Of a stretch of DNA of 7,015 nucleotides, positions 1-5,001 are shown piece by piece; position 1 is the first letter of the stretch, and every line of letters starts with the position of its first letter. The position numbers and the translations under genes are program-made. Origin of the DNA: Candidatus Hodarchaeota archaeon (GTDB lineage: Archaea > Asgardarchaeota > Heimdallarchaeia > Hodarchaeales > YT1-039). Below the pieces are notes generated by a model. It ran no database searches and was not told where the DNA came from. It saw only the letters and a program-made list of their open reading frames with translations. The stretch spans positions 1 through 7,015 of the forward strand of contig JAEOTF010000276.1 of the NCBI GenBank assembly GCA_016840025.1, given 5' to 3'.

Positions 1-3000
1 TTGTCTCTCATTTATCACAGGCATTCTTTTCAAATCTAATCCAGTTGATTGATCCAACTTTAATTGATCAGACAACATCATGTACTGTGGGACATCTTTC
101 CCTAAGACGAAGTTGCCAGAAACGACCTGACCAATCTTCTCAAGGTTTGAAAGATGTCTTGACACGGATTCTTCATCTAATGCTAACTCATACGCGATCT
201 CAGAGATAGGTGCAGGGCCATAGTATTCCAGATATTGTTTTAATAAAAAACTTACTGAGTCCACAAAATTGAGCCCAAATCTATTATCAATATCGTATTT
301 GAACCAGTAACTTGAGCCATCCGGTCTCTCAAAGAACCGATGAACTAAAAACCTCTGTTCTAAATGTCTTAGTGTTTCATGTAATTCTTTGATGGGCAAA
401 GGCAAATCTCTATAATCTTTAGATTGAATATTTTCTAGAGAACTCTTTGAGATATTTCGTAACGGTACTATCCTCCCCTCAGTTTCGGTCTTAGATAACC
501 AGGATAATACTCGCTTCTCTTCATTTGATAATCCGTCCTTATTTAAATAGACTGCTAGATAATAGTTTACATGTTCGTTTGGGATCCAGAACAGATCATT
601 ATTATGGGTGATTGATACAATCTTGCCCCTTTCTATGAGTTCCCGCGACCAATCTTGAGCTTGTGAGTTAGATACTTCTGGCGAGAGATATTTAAATATA
701 TTTTCTCCCCTCTCTTTGAACAACCGCGTTGGGCCTAAAAGAAGTAATAATGATACAATATCTGCTTTATTTTTGACTAATGGAACCTTTTCTTTAAAAT
801 GTTTTTTCACCTCTAAAATCTCGAATTTTGGCTTAGAGAATTCTACCGTTCCAAATACTTTAGTTAAAACTTGTTGATGAAGTTCTCTTAGGAGAGTACT
901 TCGATCCTCCATCAAGATGATGTCAGAAACACCTATTAAAATTACATTATGTGCAAAAGGTGACGGTATCTTTGAATACCCTGAATAATTAACAGAAATC
1001 TCCCCATGTTCTATCTTATTTAAAACCTGCTCTGCACGGTCGATATCCATGACATCATACATAATCTCATTATACGACTCATTGATCACAGGGAACGATT
1101 TGAGTTCATGGCTATATTCATTTAATAACTCCAGCATACGCTGTGAGCGTTTTAGCTGTTTTCTAACTGAAATGTCTTTTCCTTTATAGTTACGTAATAT
1201 CATGAAACTGCGCACTGCACAATGTCTGAATCGTTGCTTAAATAGCTCAGTATTTTGTAACGCAGCTTTCAATGAAGATTTTAGGTATTTACTACTTACC
1301 AAATGTTCGATACCATCTAGGTCTATATTTTTAGGAAATGTCAGCATGAAATTATCATCAGTGAGCGAGATTTTTACCGTGCATTTAAGTTTCTTTGATA
1401 ATTCATATGCATATGCTCGAGCTAAAGCATCATTCACACGGCGGCCAAAACAATAATGAAATATTATATTCTTATACCCTCGACCATCGATATATCCCTC
1501 AATCAATACCTTATTCTCGGTTGGGAATTTTTTTATCATTCTATACTGTTCAATAAAATAATTTAATAAACTTGTTGCTGACCCAACATCCAAATAATAT
1601 TTTTTCTCAAGCCAATCTTTGATTAATATGAGTTTTTCATTTGGGATTCCAATATATATTGGACTGGTATTTGACTCTCTTTTTGACTCTCTAATTGACT
1701 CTCTATTTGACCTATTATTCGACTCTCTATTTGTTTCGATATTTACTTCGATGTTAGCTTCGATGTTTGTTTCTATATTCGCTTCTATATTCGACCATAA
1801 ATTGCTGTTGGAATTTGGAATATTAGGTCTAGAGGTGGAGTTTTCAGTATTTATTGAGTTATTTGCAGTTGTTAAAATATTTGAATCATGTTTTAATGCA
1901 CCCTTAGTTGAGGTCTGTGTCAAGGCCTCATCCAGTCGTTTGCCTAATTCCGACCTGAATTTGCCAATTTCAATTGACAGGTCAAACGACCGTGGTAACA
2001 TCTCACCAGTCCATGAGGGTACAGAAGGTTTCCTGCCATGGGCATCTCGGACAAAGACTTTCATGCCTTTCACCTGGATAAATTCATAAGTCTTTCCACC
2101 CAATACGAAAACATCTTTAGGTTCTAGATGCTCCACAAACCTCTCTGATAATACACCTACTGTATAACCAGTTCCCAGAATTATAACTCTATAATTTGCC
2201 TCTTGGGGGATTGTGCCAATATTGAGATTATAAATTGTCCTAGTACCACGGCGTATGCCAAATACATGGTCTTCCGGATAATATCTAACTTTACCATAGA
2301 CACCTTTTTCCTCCATTGGATGTTTACCACCAATATAATCTAGCACTTCCATAAAATCCTTTTTTGGTAATTTGCGATAACAGTATGTTTGCCGAATAAG
2401 TGAAAACGCCTCATTCACGTCCCAACGCCGTTCCAGGCTCATACCTATTAAAGCCTGAGCTAGAACATCTAAGTTATTTGATAAAATATTTATATTATCT
2501 ATGTTACCATCATAGGCATTCTTTACTAGAACCGCACATTCAATCAAATCGTCTCGATCAAATACGATAATTCGACCCTTAGAGATCTCATGTAATGCAT
2601 GCCCTGAACGACCTATGCGCTGTAATCCTTTTGCGATTGACTTTGGTGAACCGATCTGGCATACTAAATCTATATAGCCGATATCTATACCCAGCTCTAA
2701 CGAAGTGGAACAAATAGTTGCGTTAAGTTCACCATTCTTCAGTTTCTCTTCAACATCCAACCGGGTTTCTTTGCTTAATGACCCATGATGTGTTGCTATA
2801 TGTTCCAAACCATTCTCCACCAACTTATAAGCAACAGTCTCTGCACCTCTTCGTGTATTTGTAAAAATTAATGTTGTTCTGTGATCATTTATTAAATCAT
2901 GTAGTATATTGTACATCTTGGCATTTACTATTTCAAAGGGAATTAGATTAATATCTTTAACGGGGCAAATTACTTTCAAATCCAGCTTTTTTTGGGCAGG

Positions 3001-3747
3001 AACCTCAACAATATTCATATCTCTCAATTTTCGTTCTTTGTTATAACCACCTAAAAATTTGGCAATTTCAGTGATTGGTGCTTGTGTAGCTGATAATCCA
3101 ATCCTGATAAACTCTTTGCCAATTCCTTCATGTAGAACTTGGTATTGAAGCCGCTCTAAAGAAATGGATAACATAGTACCACGCTTTGAGCTGCACACTT
3201 CATGAATCTCGTCTACGATTATATATTGCAGGTCTAATAAATTAAGTCGAAATTTTGTAGTGGAAAGTATAATTGACAATGATTCAGGTGTTGTGATTAG
3301 AATATGCGGCGGTTTTCTGGCCATTTTCTGGCGCTCTGATGTGCTGGTATCACCCGATCGCACACCAACACGGATTTTTGGGAGAATGACTCCATACTCG
3401 TTTGCTAAATCGTAAATCTGTTCTAATGGCAAGTTTAGGTTCTTTTCAATATCATTAGCTAATGCCTTTAAGGGTGAGATATAAACACAATATACTTTAT
3501 TCTCTAGGTCAGCACGCTTACCTAACTCAAATAAATGGTTTAAAATCATTAAGAAAGCTGTAAGTGTTTTTCCCGAGCCTGTCGGTGAAGCAACTAATAC
3601 ATTTTCTCCCTTTTGAATCCAAGGTATAGCTTGAGCTTGAGCGGGTGTTAAGTCCTTGAAATTATTATTAAACCATTCTTTAATTATTGGATCTAATGAA
3701 CTTAATATTTGGTCTTTTGAAAATTCTTTATTTACTCGTTTAATCAT
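1..3747 (-). CDS. lhr: Lhr-family superfamily 2 ATP-dependent helicase, long form, C-terminus cut by window edge
   Basis: Reading down the minus strand gives 1249 uninterrupted codons with no stop before the edge. The motor core is complete: Q-motif-like LTPAQAQAIP (about residues 33-42), Walker A TGSGKT (56-61), SPLKALAND (91-99), TTPESL (152-157), motif II DEIH (179-182), LSAT (218-221), LIFTNTR (293-299), STSLELGIDIG (347-357) and QRIGRSGH (376-383). DEIH plus QRIGRSGH is typical of Lhr. The Lhr winged-helix and beta-barrel regions follow (VGVLSERFVEHL near 530-541, PSWTGEMLPRS near 577-587), then FGRRVNDALA (767-776) and PSPF (928-931). Residues about 1000-1249 form an extension beyond the Lhr core; YYGPAPISEIAYELAL (1175-1190) resembles a winged helix as in long bacterial Lhr proteins. 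Known Lhr enzymes are 3'-to-5' translocases that unwind DNA and RNA:DNA hybrids and are linked to DNA repair; the exact job here is inferred. A low-complexity insert (about 608-698) interrupts the domain after the beta barrel. ATG 3747 is chosen because GGAAG lies six bases upstream; ATG 3762 would add five residues. Confidence 0.5.
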   Translation of the reverse strand, partial: MIKRVNKEFSKDQILSSLDPIIKEWFNNNFKDLTPAQAQAIPWIQKGENVLVASPTGSGKTLTAFLMILNHLFELGKRADLENKVYCVYISPLKALANDIEKNLNLPLEQIYDLANEYGVILPKIRVGVRSGDTSTSERQKMARKPPHILITTPESLSIILSTTKFRLNLLDLQYIIVDEIHEVCSSKRGTMLSISLERLQYQVLHEGIGKEFIRIGLSATQAPITEIAKFLGGYNKERKLRDMNIVEVPAQKKLDLKVICPVKDINLIPFEIVNAKMYNILHDLINDHRTTLIFTNTRRGAETVAYKLVENGLEHIATHHGSLSKETRLDVEEKLKNGELNATICSTSLELGIDIGYIDLVCQIGSPKSIAKGLQRIGRSGHALHEISKGRIIVFDRDDLIECAVLVKNAYDGNIDNINILSNNLDVLAQALIGMSLERRWDVNEAFSLIRQTYCYRKLPKKDFMEVLDYIGGKHPMEEKGVYGKVRYYPEDHVFGIRRGTRTIYNLNIGTIPQEANYRVIILGTGYTVGVLSERFVEHLEPKDVFVLGGKTYEFIQVKGMKVFVRDAHGRKPSVPSWTGEMLPRSFDLSIEIGKFRSELGKRLDEALTQTSTKGALKHDSNILTTANNSINTENSTSRPNIPNSNSNLWSNIEANIETNIEANIEVNIETNRESNNRSNRESIRESKRESNTSPIYIGIPNEKLILIKDWLEKKYYLDVGSATSLLNYFIEQYRMIKKFPTENKVLIEGYIDGRGYKNIIFHYCFGRRVNDALARAYAYELSKKLKCTVKISLTDDNFMLTFPKNIDLDGIEHLVSSKYLKSSLKAALQNTELFKQRFRHCAVRSFMILRNYKGKDISVRKQLKRSQRMLELLNEYSHELKSFPVINESYNEIMYDVMDIDRAEQVLNKIEHGEISVNYSGYSKIPSPFAHNVILIGVSDIILMEDRSTLLRELHQQVLTKVFGTVEFSKPKFEILEVKKHFKEKVPLVKNKADIVSLLLLLGPTRLFKERGENIFKYLSPEVSNSQAQDWSRELIERGKIVSITHNNDLFWIPNEHVNYYLAVYLNKDGLSNEEKRVLSWLSKTETEGRIVPLRNISKSSLENIQSKDYRDLPLPIKELHETLRHLEQRFLVHRFFERPDGSSYWFKYDIDNRFGLNFVDSVSFLLKQYLEYYGPAPISEIAYELALDEESVSRHLSNLEKIGQVVSGNFVLGKDVPQYMMLSDQLKLDQSTGLDLKRMPVINERQ
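1672..1791 (-). repeat. Ten-unit 12-base tandem repeat inside the helicase gene (tetrapeptide array)
   Basis: Ten consecutive 12-base units, read on the plus strand as variants of GACTCTCTATTT and GCTTCTATATTC, with no spacer. On the coding strand each unit encodes one tetrapeptide: five N-I-E-x units (x is A, T, A, V, T) followed by five RES-type units (NRES, NNRS, NRES, IRES, KRES), covering residues 653-692. The unit is a multiple of three, so gain or loss of copies keeps the frame. It lies in an Asn/Ser-rich stretch between RSELGKRLDEAL (about 598-609) and DWLEKKYYLD (711-720), which otherwise belong to one continuous Lhr domain. It is probably a disordered or solvent-exposed loop that expanded by slippage. 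Confidence 0.5.
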
Positions 3748-3753
3748 TTTAAT

Positions 3754-3758
3754 CTTCC
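3754..3758 (-). promoter_or_regulatory. Shine-Dalgarno-like site of the helicase gene
   Basis: The minus strand reads GGAAG, six bases before ATG 3747. The spacing equals that of the stronger GGAGG site of the divergent phosphatase gene. The alternative ATG at 3762 has only A/T-rich sequence before it, so this site favours the 3747 start. The match is partial. Confidence 0.5.
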
Positions 3759-3780
3759 ACATCGATATTTTATGTGTTTT

Positions 3781-3859
3781 TATTTGAATCTATATTTGAA
3801 GCGCAAATGGGTTAGATGGAAATTAAAAGACAATCACTATGGAGATATGTATATTTGAA
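3781..3859. repeat. Three direct copies of TATTTGAA in the divergent intergenic region
   Basis: TATTTGAA occurs at 3781-3788, 3793-3800 and 3852-3859. The first two start 12 bases apart, close to one helical turn, and overlap the possible TATA box of the helicase gene (its reverse complement is TTCAAATA). This could be an operator for a regulator covering the helicase promoter, or just A/T-rich coincidence. The rest of the 267-base region shows no RNA gene or strong stem-loop. Confidence 0.5.
3790..3800 (-). promoter_or_regulatory. Possible TATA box of the helicase gene
   Basis: The minus strand reads TTCAAATATAG, an archaeal TATA-like element centred about 48 bases before ATG 3747. With the usual archaeal distance of about 25 bases from TATA to transcription start, the transcript would begin near 3768 and have a leader of about 20 bases. 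The whole region is A/T-rich, so such matches arise easily by chance; this is a tentative call. Confidence 0.5.
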
Positions 3860-3946
3860 CATTGGGGCTGGAAATTCTAATTTACAATCACAAAGTGTTT
3901 TAACATTTTTCATATAAAAATCAGCTGTAACTAATCATCAGATACC

Positions 3947-3954
3947 TTTTTAAG
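3947..3954 (+). promoter_or_regulatory. Possible TATA box of the DUF89 gene
   Basis: TTTTTAAG sits about 61-68 bases before the TTG start at 4015 and would place transcription start near 3976, leaving a leader of roughly 35-40 bases that includes the GGAGG site. The element is flanked by CC and GC in an otherwise A/T-rich region. A second candidate, TATAAAAA at 3913-3920, would give a leader of about 75 bases. I cannot choose firmly between them from sequence. Confidence 0.5.
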
Positions 3955-4003
3955 GCGTCAATAATATTTCGCTAGATTGGTAAATCCTATCCTGATAAAT
4001 AAT

Positions 4004-4008
4004 GGAGG
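4004..4008 (+). promoter_or_regulatory. Strong Shine-Dalgarno site that fixes the TTG start of the DUF89 gene
   Basis: GGAGG lies six bases before TTG 4015, a near-ideal ribosome binding site. It decides the start, since no in-frame ATG lies nearby upstream, and the family's characteristic N-terminus (KISPECVPC) begins directly after this TTG. Confidence 0.5.
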
Positions 4009-4014
4009 CAAAGG

Positions 4015-4887
4015 TTGAAAATCTCACCAGAATGTGTGCCCTGTATGTTAAATAGATTGTTATTCGAAACTAATCTAGTGGACCCAGCTTGTGGTTTTGT
4101 TGTAATGAAAGAAGCCTGTAAAATCTTAGCCGAAGGATTATCAGCCCAAGCCTGCTCGGCAGAGCTTGCAACAATTGCACATTATAAAACATATGAGCTA
4201 CTGGGTTGCATTGATCCATATACTAAGATAAGGAAATTGGCGATGAGTGTAGGTATAAAATTAGAGGATAAAGCGAGAAGAATAATAGAAAATTATCCAG
4301 AAGAAGAACGCCTGCGAATCTCAATTTTGGTATCGATAGTAGGTAATGTTTTAGATTTTGGTATCGCTGGAGGCATGGCTACTCCTGATGAATTACTTGG
4401 TGAATTTGATCGTATTTATAAAGAAGGTTTGGGTTATGATGATGTTGAGAGACTCAAACCATATTTAAAAAGTGGCTCTAAGATACTCTATTTTGCGGAT
4501 AACTGTGGTGAAATAGTCTTTGATAAATTATTATGTGCAGAATTGAAAAAGTATAACGTTCATATTTCCCTTATTGTGAAAGGTGAACCAATCCTTAGCG
4601 ACGCAACAATTGAAGAAGCAGAGCAAATTAACATGCGTGAAGTAGTGGATGAAATATTAACCACTGGTGAATATGCTGTTGGTTTATCGTTAAAAAATCT
4701 ACCCACAGATTTGGAGGAACAGCTTAGTGATTGTGATTTAATTATAAGTAAAGGTATGGGTAACTTTGAAGCATTTAGTGAGATGGATGTTAAGCCAATT
4801 ATGTATTTATTAAGAACAAAATGTAACCCAGTGGCGCAAGCATTGGGTTTGCCAAAAGATTTAAATGTAGCAATATTATTTGAATAA
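4015..4887 (+). CDS. DUF89/ARMT1-type metal-dependent phosphatase
   Basis: A complete 290-residue protein of the stand-alone archaeal type of DUF89, a family of metal-dependent phosphatases thought to remove harmful or surplus phosphorylated metabolites; the natural substrate here is unknown. The N-terminus carries the CxxC pair C7/C10 (PECVPC) followed by a helical domain with the conserved GNVLDFG (110-116). The catalytic domain shows FADNCGEIVFDK (160-171), whose D162 and N163 are expected metal ligands, then GEPILSDAT (190-198) with D196 as the expected third metal ligand, and SKGMGNFEAFSE (245-256), the family's KGxGNFE motif. The end (KCNPVAQALG, 269-278) also matches the family. All key residues are present and length is normal, so the gene looks functional. 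There is no signal peptide or membrane segment, so it should be cytosolic. Ten cysteines in 290 residues suggest a reducing cytosol. It starts at TTG, divergent from the helicase and 114 bases before the next gene, so it is probably transcribed alone. Confidence 0.5.
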   Translation: MKISPECVPCMLNRLLFETNLVDPACGFVVMKEACKILAEGLSAQACSAELATIAHYKTYELLGCIDPYTKIRKLAMSVGIKLEDKARRIIENYPEEERLRISILVSIVGNVLDFGIAGGMATPDELLGEFDRIYKEGLGYDDVERLKPYLKSGSKILYFADNCGEIVFDKLLCAELKKYNVHISLIVKGEPILSDATIEEAEQINMREVVDEILTTGEYAVGLSLKNLPTDLEEQLSDCDLIISKGMGNFEAFSEMDVKPIMYLLRTKCNPVAQALGLPKDLNVAILFE

Positions 4888-4961
4888 TCAAAAAATAAAA
4901 ATTCTGATATACCCTTAAGTAGATGTTAGATAAAGAATAATAATAAAATTAGAAAAAGTAC

Positions 4962-4973
4962 TTATATTAAATA
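4962..4973 (+). promoter_or_regulatory. Probable BRE/TATA promoter of the helical-repeat gene
   Basis: TTATATTAAATA is preceded directly by the purine-rich AGAAAAAGTA (4951-4960), which resembles an archaeal BRE (TFB recognition element). It lies about 29-40 bases before ATG 5002, so transcription would start near 4990-4995, just at or before the GAGTGA site. This gives the third gene its own promoter in the 114-base gap. No T-run that would clearly terminate the phosphatase transcript is seen in the gap. Confidence 0.5.
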
Positions 4974-4990
4974 AAAATATGAGAGAATAA

Positions 4991-4996
4991 GAGTGA
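4991..4996 (+). promoter_or_regulatory. Weak Shine-Dalgarno-like site of the helical-repeat gene
   Basis: GAGTGA ends five bases before ATG 5002 and partly matches the archaeal GGTGA-type site. It overlaps an in-frame GTG at 4993, which would add only three residues (M-K-F) and has no comparable site in front of it, so ATG 5002 is preferred. If transcription starts as close as the TATA box suggests, the leader is very short. Confidence 0.5.
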
Positions 4997-5001
4997 AATT
5001 T

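Noticed and set aside
1202..1456. 84-codon plus-strand frame
   Set aside because: Antisense to well-conserved Lhr sequence (FGRRVNDALA region), with no ribosome site or recognisable protein features.
1672..1791. CRISPR-like array
   Set aside because: The 12-base units are contiguous with no spacers and are in frame with a conserved protein.
1619..2089. 156-codon plus-strand frame with a repeated FDSLFDSL-type pattern
   Set aside because: It lies antisense to the helicase; its repeat is the reverse reading of the 12-base tandem array, which happens to hold no stops. The minus-strand frame has clear helicase motifs on both sides.
1..3747. Frameshift or pseudogene status of the helicase because of its repeat and unusual length
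   Set aside because: The frame is continuous through all motifs and across the repeat, so the gene appears intact within the window.
3748..3762. Alternative helicase start at ATG 3762
   Set aside because: In frame and five codons longer, but lacks a ribosome site, whereas ATG 3747 has GGAAG at good spacing. Cannot be fully excluded.
3816..3917. Small 33-residue plus-strand frame in the divergent intergenic region
   Set aside because: No convincing ribosome binding site before its ATG, no recognisable features, and the length is expected by chance.
4888..5001. Transcription terminator after the phosphatase gene
   Set aside because: The gap is A-rich on the plus strand, with no clear T-run and no strong stem-loop.
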